64,000 nt of DNA, taken from assembly GCF_018327645.1 (NCBI RefSeq), contig NZ_BMAY01000004.1, positions 121,624-185,623 of the forward strand, in the 5' to 3' direction. Below the pieces are notes generated by a model, which was given only the letters and a program-made list of their open reading frames with translations, ran no database searches and was not told the origin of the DNA. Position 1 is the stretch's first letter. Each line of letters opens with the position of its first letter. Below are positions 18,127-28,423 of this stretch, one piece after another. The position numbers and the translations under genes are program-made. The stretch comes from Lactobacillus corticis. GTDB lineage: Bacteria; Bacillota; Bacilli; Lactobacillales; Lactobacillaceae.

Positions 18127-18886
18127 GATGATAAACCTTCATTGTATTGTGATAAGTCTTTTCCGCAACTTCAGCCAAACTGCAGTCCTTTAGGTCCGCA
18201 ATTGCTTTTGCGGTGTAATAAACGTAACTTGGCTCGTTTTGCTTGCCCCGATACGGCTTCGGCGTCAAATAAGGAGCATCAGTTTCAACCAACAGGCGCT
18301 CAAGCGGCACCATTTTTACTGATTCGTGCACTTCGCTAGCCTTGGTAAAGGAAGCCACGCCTGAAAAAGAGAATTGGACATTTAAGTCGAGAAATTTCTC
18401 GGTCATTTCTGGACCGCCGTTATAGCTATGCAGCACGGCGCCATATTGCAGATCGTGCCGTTTTAAAATTTCATAGCAATCGGCAAAGGCATCCCGCGTA
18501 TGAATATCCACCGGCATCGCCAAATCATGCGCAATTTCCAGCTGGCGCTCAAAGACCTGTTGCTGCACGGGACGCGGTGATTCATCCCAATAATAGTCCA
18601 AACCGATTTCACCTAACGCAACCACCTTAGGCAGCTGCAGCTGTTCAATCAAATGATGTTCAGCCTTTTTATCAAAATTCTTCGCCACGTCAGGACAATA
18701 GCCCACCATGGCAAAAACCTCATCAAACCGCTGAGCCAGGTCAATCGCCCGTTGATTAAAATCCGGATCTTGCCCGACGCAAATCATTTTATTAACGCCA
18801 AGAGCGTGAGCCCGCTCAATGTAGTAGCGCTCACGCCCTCTAAAAGGTTCATCATTTAAATGAGTATGATTATCGATTAATTCCAT
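18089..18886 (-). CDS. tatD: TatD family metal-dependent hydrolase
   Basis: TIM-barrel DNase-like hydrolase. The product is 265 aa. Metal ligands are visible: DNHTHLND (HxH), GEIGLDYYW (Glu), DIHTRDAF (His), LHSYNGG (His) and VETDAPYLTP (Asp). Conserved between metG and rnmV in Bacillota. It starts inside the metG stop (TAATG). Confidence 0.93.
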   Translation of the reverse strand: MELIDNHTHLNDEPFRGRERYYIERAHALGVNKMICVGQDPDFNQRAIDLAQRFDEVFAMVGYCPDVAKNFDKKAEHHLIEQLQLPKVVALGEIGLDYYWDESPRPVQQQVFERQLEIAHDLAMPVDIHTRDAFADCYEILKRHDLQYGAVLHSYNGGPEMTEKFLDLNVQFSFSGVASFTKASEVHESVKMVPLERLLVETDAPYLTPKPYRGKQNEPSYVYYTAKAIADLKDCSLAEVAEKTYHNTMKVYHLEEKAIQRSNSC

Positions 18887-20865
18887 TAGCCTAAAACCGA
18901 TCCTACTGGGTGTTCATCACCGACAAGCGCCAATTTAACTTCGCCATCTTTTTCGGAAGAAAGCAACATGCCTTGGCTTTCATGGCCGAGCATCTTGCGT
19001 GGTTTCAAGTTGGTAACTGCTAAAACCTTCTTATCTAATAATTGACTAGCGTCGGGATAAAACTTGCGAATTCCGCTTAAAATTTGCCGTTCTTCTCCAT
19101 TGCCAAAGTCAAGCTTGAAGAGCAGCAGCTTGCTAGAGCCCTTAACTGGTTCAACAGATAAGATTTTGCCAACTTTGATTTCAACTTTATCAAAATCATC
19201 GATGGTAATTTCTTTAGTGTCAGACTTTTGTTGGCTACGACTTTGTTTCTTCGGTTTAGCCTTCTTCATTTCGTCTTTAATGTACTTAACTTCTTCATCT
19301 GCCTTTAAGCGTGGGAAAATTGGAGCTGGCTTTTCGGTAACTTTTACGTTCCAAGCAAAGGCAGCAAACTCTAGTTTCTTAGCTGCTTCACCAGCTTCTG
19401 CCAAGCCCAGTTGGGCAAACATCTTGGTTGGCGTTTCCGTCATAATTGGCGCAACCATCAACGCAATTAAGCGCAAGCTTTCAGCCAAGTTAGCAATTAC
19501 TCGGCTAAGTTCCGCTTTTTTGCCTTCCTTATTTAAGACCCATGGAGTTGTTTCGTCGATATACTTGTTAGCTCGGCGAACCAACTTCCAAATCGCATCT
19601 AAAGCTTGGCTAAAGTACAGCTTATCCATGTTTTCTTGATATTCAGCGATTACCGCCTCAGCAGTCTTTTGCAAGTCTTGCCCAAACTCGTCTTGTTCAG
19701 CCGCTACTGGCGCCACTTGTCCAGCTTGGTATTGGTTAATCATGGAAACGGTCCGATTTAACAAGTTGCCTAAGTCATTTGCCAAATCAAAGTTCATGCG
19801 TTCAACAAAGTCTTCCGGCGTGAAACTGCCGTCTTGTCCAAATGGCAAAGCATGCAGCAAGTAGTAGCGAACTGGATCGACGCCGTAGCGCGAAATCAAT
19901 GATTCAGGATAAACCGCATTTCCCTTAGACTTGCTCATCTTATCCTTGTAAATCAATAACCAGCCGTGACCAATCACATGTTTAGGCAGCGGCAAATCCA
20001 AAGCCATCAACATGATTGGCCAATAAATCGTGTGGAAGCGGACAATTTCCTTACCTACCAGGTGGACGTCTGCTGGCCAGTAACGTTTGAACAGTTCATC
20101 ATGATCAGAGCCGTAACCCAAGGCAGTAATATAGTTGGATAAGGCATCAATCCAAACATAAACCACATGCTTAGGATCGCTTGGAACTGGGATGCCCCAA
20201 TCAATCGTAGTCCGGGTTACTGATAAATCTTCCAAACCCGGTTTGATGAAATTGTTCACCATTTCTTTTTCACGGGAGTTTGGCAAGATAAATTCTGGAT
20301 GTTCTTCGTAATATTTGACCAAGCGATCGGCATACTTGCTCATCTTAAAGAAGTAAGATGGTTCCTTTACCAATTGCACTTCATGGCCTGAGGGAGCAAT
20401 CCCGCCAATCACATTGCCGGCATCATCTTTGAACACTTCTTTTAATTGGCTTTCAGTAAAGTATTCTTCATCTTCGACTGAATACCAGCCAGTATATTCG
20501 CCTAAGTAAATATCGCCTTGTTTCAACAAGCGCTCAAAAATCGCTTGCACCGCCTTAACGTGTTCTTCATCGGTCGTCCGAATGAACTTATCATAATCAA
20601 TGTTCAGTTTCTTCCATAATTCTTTATAGGAAGCTGCCATTTGATCGACATAGTCCTGCGGTTTAATTCCAAGTTGTTCAGCTTTTTGTTCAATCTTTAA
20701 GCCGTGTTCATCAGTTCCAGTTAAGAAAAAAGTGTCATAGCCGCGGCTTTTTTTGTAGCGCGCGATTGCATCAGCGGCTACTGTCGTATACGCATTTCCA
20801 ATGGTCAAACGGCCAGATGGATAATAAATTGGAGTGGTAACATAAAAAGTTTTTTTGTCAGACAT
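18886..20865 (-). CDS. metG: Methionyl-tRNA synthetase
   Basis: Charges tRNA-Met. The product is 659 aa. Class I signature YYPSGRLTIGNAYTT (a TIGN variant of HIGH) and KMSKS (DKMSKSKGN) are present. The C-terminal tRNA-binding (Arc1/Csaa-like) domain begins IDDFDKVEIKVGKILSVEP. It heads the run metG-tatD-rnmV-rsmA. No T-box is visible upstream. Confidence 0.97.
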   Translation of the reverse strand: MSDKKTFYVTTPIYYPSGRLTIGNAYTTVAADAIARYKKSRGYDTFFLTGTDEHGLKIEQKAEQLGIKPQDYVDQMAASYKELWKKLNIDYDKFIRTTDEEHVKAVQAIFERLLKQGDIYLGEYTGWYSVEDEEYFTESQLKEVFKDDAGNVIGGIAPSGHEVQLVKEPSYFFKMSKYADRLVKYYEEHPEFILPNSREKEMVNNFIKPGLEDLSVTRTTIDWGIPVPSDPKHVVYVWIDALSNYITALGYGSDHDELFKRYWPADVHLVGKEIVRFHTIYWPIMLMALDLPLPKHVIGHGWLLIYKDKMSKSKGNAVYPESLISRYGVDPVRYYLLHALPFGQDGSFTPEDFVERMNFDLANDLGNLLNRTVSMINQYQAGQVAPVAAEQDEFGQDLQKTAEAVIAEYQENMDKLYFSQALDAIWKLVRRANKYIDETTPWVLNKEGKKAELSRVIANLAESLRLIALMVAPIMTETPTKMFAQLGLAEAGEAAKKLEFAAFAWNVKVTEKPAPIFPRLKADEEVKYIKDEMKKAKPKKQSRSQQKSDTKEITIDDFDKVEIKVGKILSVEPVKGSSKLLLFKLDFGNGEERQILSGIRKFYPDASQLLDKKVLAVTNLKPRKMLGHESQGMLLSSEKDGEVKLALVGDEHPVGSVLG

Positions 20866-20927
20866 GCATTCTGCTCCTTATTGCTAATCTAATTAGTCTT
20901 TTAAATTATACACCACAACGACCAGTA

Positions 20928-20956
20928 AAAAAGGAATTCCCCTAGGGAATTCCTTT
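20928..20956 (-). terminator. mgtA terminator
   Basis: GGAATTCCC/GGGAATTCC, a 9-bp perfect stem with a 3-nt loop, followed by TTTTTT on the minus strand. Confidence 0.87.
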
Positions 20957-20970
20957 GATCTTTACCTTAA

Positions 20971-23634
20971 TTAAATCAAATATTGCTCATGTTGCAGATA
21001 CCAATGCTTGACCAAACTAGTTAGCAGCAAGTAGCAAATCAATAGGCCGAAAACCAGGAAAGTATATTCCAGCGGCATTGGGCCAAACTTCAATGCTTTA
21101 GTCAACCATGAAAATGGCAGCAGCGTACCGATGATGCCGGCACCAAAGGTAGCAGCGATCACCGACCAAGCTGCGCGCTGACGCAAGAATGGCATCTTAG
21201 GATCACGCAAAGCATGGATCACCATTTCTTGGGTCCACAATGATTCAATAAACCAACCAGTGTGGAAAATTGCGATAAATAAAGCCTGATTGCCATGAGC
21301 TAAACTTGGACAAACGATAAAGTACAAGAGCGCAAAAGTAATGACATCAAATACTGACGAGGTTGGTCCAAAATAGAACATGAACTTAGGCAGCTTCTTG
21401 GTTGACCATGACCGTGGCTGACGCAAGTATTCTTCATCCACATTATCAAATGGAATCGCCAAGCAACTAGTACCATAAAGCAAATCTAGAATCAGCAATT
21501 GCAATGGCAGCATCGGCAGGAAAGGCAAGAAAGTTGAAGCGATCAAAATTGATAAAATGTTGCCGAAATTAGAAGACAAGGTAATCTTGATATACTTCAT
21601 TGTGTTGGCAAAAACCTTGCGACCAATCCGCACGCCTTTTTCCAAAACGCCTAAGTCCTTGTGCAGCAAAATAATGTCCGCCGACTCCTTGGCGATATCC
21701 ACGGCGGTATCAACTGAAATTGACACGTCAGCCGTCTTCATGGCAGGAGCATCGTTAATGCCATCCCCCATATAACCAACTGTATGGCCATTTTCTTGCA
21801 GCAGTTTGATGATGCGCGTCTTCCACTCTGGCGTCAATTTAACGAAGATATCGCATTCTTCCACCATTTGCTTTAACTCATCTGTGGTTTTGCCTTCTAA
21901 ATCATTGCTGCTGTAAGCCCGATCAACGTTCAAACCAACTTGCAGCCCCACTGCTCGCGTAACCGCTTCGTTATCACCCGTCAAAATCTTAACTTTGATG
22001 CCGTCAGCTGCTAAATTAGTCAGTGCCTTTTTAGCACTTTCCTTTGGCGGATCAAGAAAAGCCAAGTAGCCGCTCAGAGTCAGATCGGTTTCATCGTCAA
22101 CCGAGAATTCGCCAACTGGTGCCGGGTGTTTTTTGTAAGCTAAAAGCAAAACCCGCATGCCATCGTTATTCATCTCATCAATGCGCTGCAAGATCTTGGC
22201 CTTGCGATCTTCCGTCAGCGGCAAAATCATGCCCTTGGTTTCCAACTTGGTGCAGACTTGCAGCATTTCTTCGGCGGCGCCTTTAGTTACTAGCAAGTGT
22301 TCACCATGCTTTTGGTCGGAGTTGGCAACCACCACGCTCATTCGGCGCCGTTTAAAGTCAAACGGAATTTCATCGATCTTGTTATAATCCCGTTGAATTT
22401 CATTGACATCCAGTTCATCGCCTGCGGCCTCAATGACGGCCTTGTCGATTAAGTCCTTCATCCCCGTTTGGTAGTAAGCATTCAAATATGAAAGTTCCAG
22501 CACTTGCTTGGTTTCATGCAGGTCTAAATCGTAGTGGCGTTCAAGCACGACCCGATCTTGGGTCAAAGTCCCGGTCTTATCAGTACACAGAATGTCAGCC
22601 GCACCAAAGTTTTGGATTGAATTCATTTTCTTGACAATCGTACCATGCTTGGACATTTCAACTGAGCCTTTGACTAAGTTGGATGTCACAATTACCGGCA
22701 GCATTTCTGGCGTCAAGCCAACTGCGGTTGCAATCGCAAAGATCAAAGCTTCCAGCCAATTGCCCTTGGTCATGCCGTTGATAATGAATACTAATGGGGC
22801 AATAATTGCCGTCATCGTCAACAGCAGTTTGGAAATTTCTTTAATTCCAACGTCGAATGAAGTTTCCTTAACTTTGTTTTTGGATAAATCAGCGGCCAAT
22901 TTTCCAAAGACCGTGTCGCTGCCCGTAGCAAACACCACGCCCTTGCCCGCTCCTGAAACAATCGTGGTTCCTTCGTATAGGACGTTAGGATAGTCCAGGT
23001 ATTCATCCTCATGACCAATCCGTGGACCCTGGGTGGCAATTTTTTCAACAGGATTTGATTCACCATTTAGCGAACTGCTAGAGCAAAATAAGTCCTTGCT
23101 TTGCAATAAGCGCATATCAGCAGGCACCATATCGCCAGCAGCCAGATTGATAATATCGCCGACCACCACATCCTTGGTTGGCAATTCTTGATCCTTGCCA
23201 TCTCGCCGAATATTAGTGGTAACAGAGACCATGCCTAAAAGCGAATTAACAGCATCGCTGGTTCGCACGTTTTGGATGAATGACGTAATGCCAGAAATCA
23301 AGACCATTACCACCATGATAATGACCGTACTCAAGTCCTTAGAGCTAGCCGGTTCAAACACATAATTGGTAAAAAATGATAAGACGGCCAAAATCAGCAA
23401 AACAATAGTAAAAGGCGTAATGAAAGCCTCTGCCAAAAAGCGCAGCTTAGAATCATTGCTGGTCTTAGCAATTTCATTGGGACCAAATTCTTCTTTGCGC
23501 CGATCAGCTTCAACACTGGTCAAGCCTTCTTCACTGGCATGCAATTTTGCCAAAACCTCGGTTCGTTTGCCTCTGGCTATCTCCTTAACCAGCTTGACAT
23601 TTACCTTGGCGGTTGTTGCTTTCTTAAAAAGCAT
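20971..23634 (-). CDS. mgtA: Mg2+-importing P-type ATPase
   Basis: P-type (class IIIB) Mg2+ importer of the plasma membrane. The product is 887 aa. Actuator motif SLNGESNPVEK, phosphorylation site CTDKTGTLTQD, and hinge VGYMGDGINDAPAMK are present. Membrane helices lie at about residues 65-110 and 275-330, and six near the C-terminus. AGGAGG precedes the ATG. The M-box riboswitch upstream confirms Mg2+ as the substrate. Confidence 0.96.
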   Translation of the reverse strand: MLFKKATTAKVNVKLVKEIARGKRTEVLAKLHASEEGLTSVEADRRKEEFGPNEIAKTSNDSKLRFLAEAFITPFTIVLLILAVLSFFTNYVFEPASSKDLSTVIIMVVMVLISGITSFIQNVRTSDAVNSLLGMVSVTTNIRRDGKDQELPTKDVVVGDIINLAAGDMVPADMRLLQSKDLFCSSSSLNGESNPVEKIATQGPRIGHEDEYLDYPNVLYEGTTIVSGAGKGVVFATGSDTVFGKLAADLSKNKVKETSFDVGIKEISKLLLTMTAIIAPLVFIINGMTKGNWLEALIFAIATAVGLTPEMLPVIVTSNLVKGSVEMSKHGTIVKKMNSIQNFGAADILCTDKTGTLTQDRVVLERHYDLDLHETKQVLELSYLNAYYQTGMKDLIDKAVIEAAGDELDVNEIQRDYNKIDEIPFDFKRRRMSVVVANSDQKHGEHLLVTKGAAEEMLQVCTKLETKGMILPLTEDRKAKILQRIDEMNNDGMRVLLLAYKKHPAPVGEFSVDDETDLTLSGYLAFLDPPKESAKKALTNLAADGIKVKILTGDNEAVTRAVGLQVGLNVDRAYSSNDLEGKTTDELKQMVEECDIFVKLTPEWKTRIIKLLQENGHTVGYMGDGINDAPAMKTADVSISVDTAVDIAKESADIILLHKDLGVLEKGVRIGRKVFANTMKYIKITLSSNFGNILSILIASTFLPFLPMLPLQLLILDLLYGTSCLAIPFDNVDEEYLRQPRSWSTKKLPKFMFYFGPTSSVFDVITFALLYFIVCPSLAHGNQALFIAIFHTGWFIESLWTQEMVIHALRDPKMPFLRQRAAWSVIAATFGAGIIGTLLPFSWLTKALKFGPMPLEYTFLVFGLLICYLLLTSLVKHWYLQHEQYLI

Positions 23635-23675
23635 GGGTATCCCCTCCTAATCCAATGCTTCTGCAAACGAACAAA

Positions 23676-23707
23676 ACCGCCCGTAGACCCATGGTCTGCA
23701 GGCGGCT
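23676..23707 (-). terminator. M-box expression-platform terminator
   Basis: On the minus strand CCGCCTGCAGACC pairs with GGTCTACGGGCGG (two imperfections) around ATG, followed by TTTTG, 40 nt before the mgtA ATG. Mg2+-bound M-box should favour it. Confidence 0.82.
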
Positions 23708-23737
23708 CCTTGCCAAATAAGGCTTATGGCTATCAAC

Positions 23738-23893
23738 TAGTCGTTCAGTTTTAACACTACGTGACGTAAGCACATGCTAGCTATCTGGATCTCGCCTTAA
23801 CTCGACGACACCTATTTAACCCGTTGGCATCTCTGGATGTTTCTGGGCGATAGCGTGTGTTCACGTAGGAGTCTCACCTAACAGTTCATTTGC
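23738..23893 (-). ncRNA. M-box (ykoK) magnesium riboswitch
   Basis: The minus strand shows the conserved M-box blocks in order: GTTAGGTGAGACTCCTAC, ACACGCTATCGCCCAGAAA, GCCAACGGGTTAAATAGGTG, and near the 3' end ACGTAGTGTTAAAACTGAAC. This is an almost complete match to the known consensus, upstream of a Mg2+ transporter. Confidence 0.95.
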
Positions 23894-23923
23894 TAAAATC
23901 TATTTTCTTTTCTTCCGCAAGTT

Positions 23924-23952
23924 AGTTTAGTCGCTTCTAGTTTGCGGGTCAA
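23924..23952 (-). promoter_or_regulatory. mgtA promoter
   Basis: Minus strand TTGACC (23947-23952), 17-nt spacer, TAAACT (23924-23929), about 30 nt before the M-box. Confidence 0.75.
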
Positions 23953-23964
23953 GCCTTTTTTATT

Positions 23965-24582
23965 TTATTTTTGATTTTCGTTTTTGCGACTCTGCCGCAA
24001 ACGAGTTTGTTTAAACAGATAAGATAAGGCCGCAATGATGACCACAATTCCCAAGGCCAGCGGCAGGGCTACCGAGTGGGGATGACTAATTTTGTTCATC
24101 TCGCTGTCGTTTAAATCGTATTTATCCAATGAGTAGTTGTAACGCTGGTCAATTTTGGTAGCAACTGCCCGAAAGACAAACCGTATGCCCTCGTTGAACT
24201 TATCTTTCTTAGTTGAGCGCAAATCATCGACCGCAGCCCGAATAATATTGCTGCGAACTGTGGCAGTAAAGGAACTATGCAGGTCCTTAGTTGAAAAAAT
24301 CTGGACATTCTTTTTATTTTTTTCATTTACGCCGACCACAATATAAACGGTCCGCTTTTTCTTGTCCAAGTTTTTGGGCGTTAGTTTTTTGGTGCGCTTA
24401 ACCGTCTTGACGATAATCTGCGGCTCTTCCTTGGTTTGCAGATAGCGGCTATTTTTTTCAGAAATCAATTGTCGCGTAGTCTGGTCGAGCACATTAGCCT
24501 TATCAGAAAAACTATAATCGGAAAATCCCGTCGCAGTTAAAAACACCACCACTAAAGCTAAGAGCGCACTAAGCTTCTTCAT
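23965..24582 (-). CDS. TPM-domain membrane protein
   Basis: About 205 aa. Signal or anchor segment ([19 protein letters not shown]), then an extracellular TPM domain (about residues 25-165, [34 protein letters not shown] core), and a C-terminal membrane helix ([22 protein letters not shown]) with a basic tail. Relatives are YgcG-like proteins of unclear role; the methanol-dehydrogenase label sometimes given is misleading. The start ATG (24580-24582) lies inside the 3' end of the dCMP deaminase gene, with GGAAG just upstream. Confidence 0.8.
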   Translation of the reverse strand: MKKLSALLALVVVFLTATGFSDYSFSDKANVLDQTTRQLISEKNSRYLQTKEEPQIIVKTVKRTKKLTPKNLDKKKRTVYIVVGVNEKNKKNVQIFSTKDLHSSFTATVRSNIIRAAVDDLRSTKKDKFNEGIRFVFRAVATKIDQRYNYSLDKYDLNDSEMNKISHPHSVALPLALGIVVIIAALSYLFKQTRLRQSRKNENQK

Positions 24583-25054
24583 GACCATCTTCCAGTTTAT
24601 GATATAGGCTGTCCACGTACTTGAGATCGAGCTTGATTTGTTCATATGGTACCCCACTATCTTTCAAGAGTTGAATTGCCAATGGATTATCACGGTAATC
24701 ATAATAATAATTGATCTTTTTGACCCCGGCCTGAATTAACGCCTTGGTGCAGTTGAAGCAAGGAAAGTGCGTGACATAAATTTCGGTATCGCTGGTTGAA
24801 ACCCCATTTTTTGCACACTGGATGAGCGAATTCATTTCTGAGTGAATTGTCCGCACGCAGTGCCCGTCGACCATTAAATGGCCAACATCATCGCAATGCG
24901 GCTGGCCTGATACCGAACCATTATAACCGGTGCCGATAATCCGATTATTTTTTACCAAAACATTGCCGACCAAGGCCCGATTGCAAGTTGACCGCTGGGC
25001 AATCACTAGCGCCTGCATCATAAAATATTGTTTCCATGGAATACGATCACGCAT
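24569..25054 (-). CDS. dCMP deaminase (ComEB-like)
   Basis: Zinc deaminase converting dCMP to dUMP for thymidylate synthesis; ComEB of Bacillus is the homologue. The product is 161 aa. Zinc and catalytic motifs: [12 protein letters not shown] (His-x-Glu) and [12 protein letters not shown] (PCxxC). It overlaps the TPM gene by 14 nt and follows trpS by 14 nt. Confidence 0.93.
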   Translation of the reverse strand: MRDRIPWKQYFMMQALVIAQRSTCNRALVGNVLVKNNRIIGTGYNGSVSGQPHCDDVGHLMVDGHCVRTIHSEMNSLIQCAKNGVSTSDTEIYVTHFPCFNCTKALIQAGVKKINYYYDYRDNPLAIQLLKDSGVPYEQIKLDLKYVDSLYHKLEDGHEEA

Positions 25055-25068
25055 AATTTCCCAGTCCT

Positions 25069-26154
<1,086 letters not shown>

Positions 26155-26191
26155 CTAAACTGTAACTAAGACAAGCGAAAGAAGGGGTTCT

Positions 26192-26788
26192 ATGTGCAAT
26201 CAATTTCGAACGCCAAGTTTGGCAAAAATTAAACAATACCTAGTTAATGATTTATCCTTGCCTTATGTTGAACAGACTGAACTGGACTTTCCCAGCCAGG
26301 ATATTTTTCCCAATCAGCCTGCTCCCGTTCTGTTATATGATGGCCAGCTGCATTTGGCGGTTAAAAGTTGGGGCTATGCTAGTCCGATTGATCAAAAGCC
26401 GCTTTTCAATGCCCGGGTTGAACGTTTTTTTGACGCTAAACCAAGCATGTGGGATGAAAGCTTTGCTAAACGCCGCTGCCTCATTTTAGCGGACCAATTT
26501 TACGAAAGCAGCCCTCAGACCTATACCGGAAAAAACGGGCGGCGGTATCACGAACGCTACCTTTTCCAAAATCCCGCTCAGCCAATTACCTTAATTGCTG
26601 GCATTTACGAACGCGACCGGTTCAGCATGGTCACTACGGCTCCTAATTCAACCATGGCACCAATTCATAATCGCATGCCGCTGGTAATTGCTCCAGATGA
26701 ACTTAGACAGTGGCTATTTCAAAATTTCACCAGTTTAATTGATCGTTCCGACATTCAATTAACCTATCAAAAACAAGCCCACAAATAA
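26192..26788 (+). CDS. SOS response-associated peptidase (SRAP/YedK-like)
   Basis: Shields abasic sites in single-stranded DNA by a covalent Cys2 link. The product is 198 aa, a little short for the family. The catalytic Cys2 (MCNQF), a Glu in DQFYESS, and the motif TTAPNSTMAPIHNRMP with the conserved His are visible. AAGGGG precedes the ATG. Divergent from trpS. Confidence 0.9.
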   Translation: MCNQFRTPSLAKIKQYLVNDLSLPYVEQTELDFPSQDIFPNQPAPVLLYDGQLHLAVKSWGYASPIDQKPLFNARVERFFDAKPSMWDESFAKRRCLILADQFYESSPQTYTGKNGRRYHERYLFQNPAQPITLIAGIYERDRFSMVTTAPNSTMAPIHNRMPLVIAPDELRQWLFQNFTSLIDRSDIQLTYQKQAHK

Positions 26789-26797
26789 AATTTTTCC

Positions 26798-26827
26798 TTG
26801 ATCCCGCCCCGTTTTCCATGCTAAACT
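26798..26827 (+). promoter_or_regulatory. tRNA-Gly promoter
   Basis: TTGATC, 18-nt spacer, TAAACT, ending 12 nt before the tRNA. Confidence 0.55.
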
Positions 26828-26839
26828 TAACTAGTACTT

Positions 26840-26910
26840 GCGGGTATAGTTTAATGGTAAAACACCAGCTTCCCAAGCTGGGGATGGGGGTTCGATTCAC
26901 CCTATCCGCT
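26840..26910 (+). tRNA. tRNA-Gly (anticodon CCC)
   Basis: Cloverleaf: acceptor GCGGGTA/TATCCGC, D arm, anticodon stem CCAGC/GCTGG with loop TTCCCAA (anticodon CCC), T loop TTCGATT. The T stem GGGGG/CACCC has one G-A mismatch. CCA is not encoded. Confidence 0.93.
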
Positions 26911-26918
26911 TAAGTAAA

Positions 26919-26950
26919 AAAGAACCGGCCTTGAAGGTCGGTTCTTTTTG
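26919..26950 (+). terminator. tRNA-Gly terminator
   Basis: GAACCGGCC/GGTCGGTTC stem with loop TTGAA, then TTTTTG. Confidence 0.88.
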
Positions 26951-27048
26951 TTTGTAGTTTTTGTTAATTTCACTTTTTATGATAGCAAATTTGTTTTTAG
27001 ACGCAAGTTCTAATTTTTATGAAAAAATCCATTTTTTTGCGTATTAAC

Positions 27049-27075
27049 TAGTAGGAGGCAATTTCGCTCCTGCTA
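27049..27075 (+). other. Hairpin upstream of the 174-aa gene
   Basis: TAGTAGGAG/CTCCTGCTA, 9 bp, loop of 9 nt, no T-run after it. It encloses an AGGAGG sequence and lies 25 nt upstream of the gene start, so it may be a 5' UTR structure. Role unknown. Confidence 0.45.
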
Positions 27076-27099
27076 TTAAACTACCAGAAAGGATTTTTT

Positions 27100-27624
27100 A
27101 TGCATCTTCAAGTTAAATTTATCGAAGTTAGAATTCCCACCCCTATGGATCGGAGCGGGCGACCAGTAAACTTGGCGCCCTTCCCGGGGATGAAAGAACT
27201 CTTGGCTTCAGGGCACATTCACACCTACATGACCCCATATAAAAAAGAACACGGTCCCGGTTACGAGGGAGGCTGCCAGCATCTATTCATCAATATTGAC
27301 ATGCCCCCAGCCAAAATGCCGATCCCTTACTTGCGTCAATTGCTAACCGACCTGAGTTCTGACCCCGCCAAATTGCAGGATGAATTCATTGCCCACTCTG
27401 AGACCATTACTACCCTCTTAAACTGCTTCATTTTGGATCCGCGAAAACCATTCGATAGGGATTCCACGATCAAGTTTGCGGTAAAAATTTGGCAGGAGGA
27501 ATTGCACGACCCAGATGCGCTGCCAGATGATCGTTTGCTGCATGATTTACGGATGGTGGATTCCACCATTACTTATGGAGAAGCTTGCGACTTAGTATCA
27601 CGGCATCGGCAATTTGAATTTTAA
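27100..27624 (+). CDS. Uncharacterised 174-aa protein
   Basis: I do not recognise the family. The product is soluble, with no signal peptide or membrane helix. The N-terminal half is Pro/Gly-rich (RIPTPMDRSGRPVNLAPFPG, HGPGYEGGCQHLFINIDMPP); the C-terminal half is predicted helical (LRQLLTDLSSDPAKLQDEF, KIWQEELHDPDALPDDRLL). AAAGGA precedes the ATG, and a strong terminator follows, so it is a genuine single-gene unit. Confidence 0.78.
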   Translation: MHLQVKFIEVRIPTPMDRSGRPVNLAPFPGMKELLASGHIHTYMTPYKKEHGPGYEGGCQHLFINIDMPPAKMPIPYLRQLLTDLSSDPAKLQDEFIAHSETITTLLNCFILDPRKPFDRDSTIKFAVKIWQEELHDPDALPDDRLLHDLRMVDSTITYGEACDLVSRHRQFEF

Positions 27625-27628
27625 AATA

Positions 27629-27652
27629 AAAAAGCCCCCGAGGGGGCTTTTT
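27629..27652. terminator. Bidirectional terminator
   Basis: AAAGCCCCC/GGGGGCTTT with a 2-nt GA centre, A-run before and T-run after. It ends at the stop codon of the convergent minus-strand gene. Confidence 0.88.
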
Positions 27653-28315
27653 CTACATCATTACGATCATCATAATTCCACTAACGGCTGCCAGATAAAT
27701 GGGCGTCCAAATACTGTGGGTGAACAGATAGGACCAAGCAAAAAAGGCGCCGAAAATGAAGTTAACGATGAATAAAGGAATTTGAAATTCAAAACTTAAG
27801 CAGGCAAAGATCAAACCAGAAGCAATCATCCCTACAAAGCCAGTCATGGGATTAGATCCACGGAATAAGTAATTAAACAAAAAGCCTGAGGTTAAAAATT
27901 CAAGCATCACCGGCAGGATCACCCCATTGGCGACCACCAAGAACCAGAACATATTGACCGATTCGTGTTTGAGATACAAGGATTGAAAACCGTAGCTTGG
28001 CAGCTTTCCATATGCTTGTAAATAAGACACGCCGATTCTGCCAATTGCTACCACAATAGTCATGGCAACTACGGCCCCAAAATTATCTAAGAAGCTGAGT
28101 TCTGTATCCTTTTTAAAAAAGCGATTTTCGCGATTATACCGATAAATATAGAAGAGCAGTACCGCAGCTGTCATCAAAGCAAAAAGAATCACATCCCAGA
28201 TTCTAACTTTGGCATTACTGCGTACTAATTTGTTAATTCCGATAACGATTAAATATCCTGCTAAATACACTGAGTAGCGTATTAGATTTCCCTCACGGGA
28301 TACTGGTGTATTCAT
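27653..28315 (-). CDS. CPBP/Abi-like membrane protein, active site degenerate
   Basis: The product has 220 aa and about seven membrane segments. The layout and the C-terminal block (FGAFFAWSYLFTHSIWTPIYLA) resemble the CPBP (Abi) family of intramembrane proteases or bacteriocin self-immunity proteins. The first motif, normally EExxxR, reads LEFLTSGFLFNYLFRG (only one Glu in place), and the second motif His is absent (FACLSFEF); the third-motif His is present. Protease activity is therefore doubtful. The family call is moderate. Single gene, convergent with the 174-aa gene. Confidence 0.65.
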   Translation of the reverse strand: MNTPVSREGNLIRYSVYLAGYLIVIGINKLVRSNAKVRIWDVILFALMTAAVLLFYIYRYNRENRFFKKDTELSFLDNFGAVVAMTIVVAIGRIGVSYLQAYGKLPSYGFQSLYLKHESVNMFWFLVVANGVILPVMLEFLTSGFLFNYLFRGSNPMTGFVGMIASGLIFACLSFEFQIPLFIVNFIFGAFFAWSYLFTHSIWTPIYLAAVSGIMMIVMM

Positions 28316-28423
28316 TTATTTATACCTCTGGAGTTTAGACTGCCGTTTTATTATAGCAAACAATGCCCCTTAATAGCTATTCAAACATTATCAGAAGGAA
28401 GATTTACGTATATATCAATCAAA

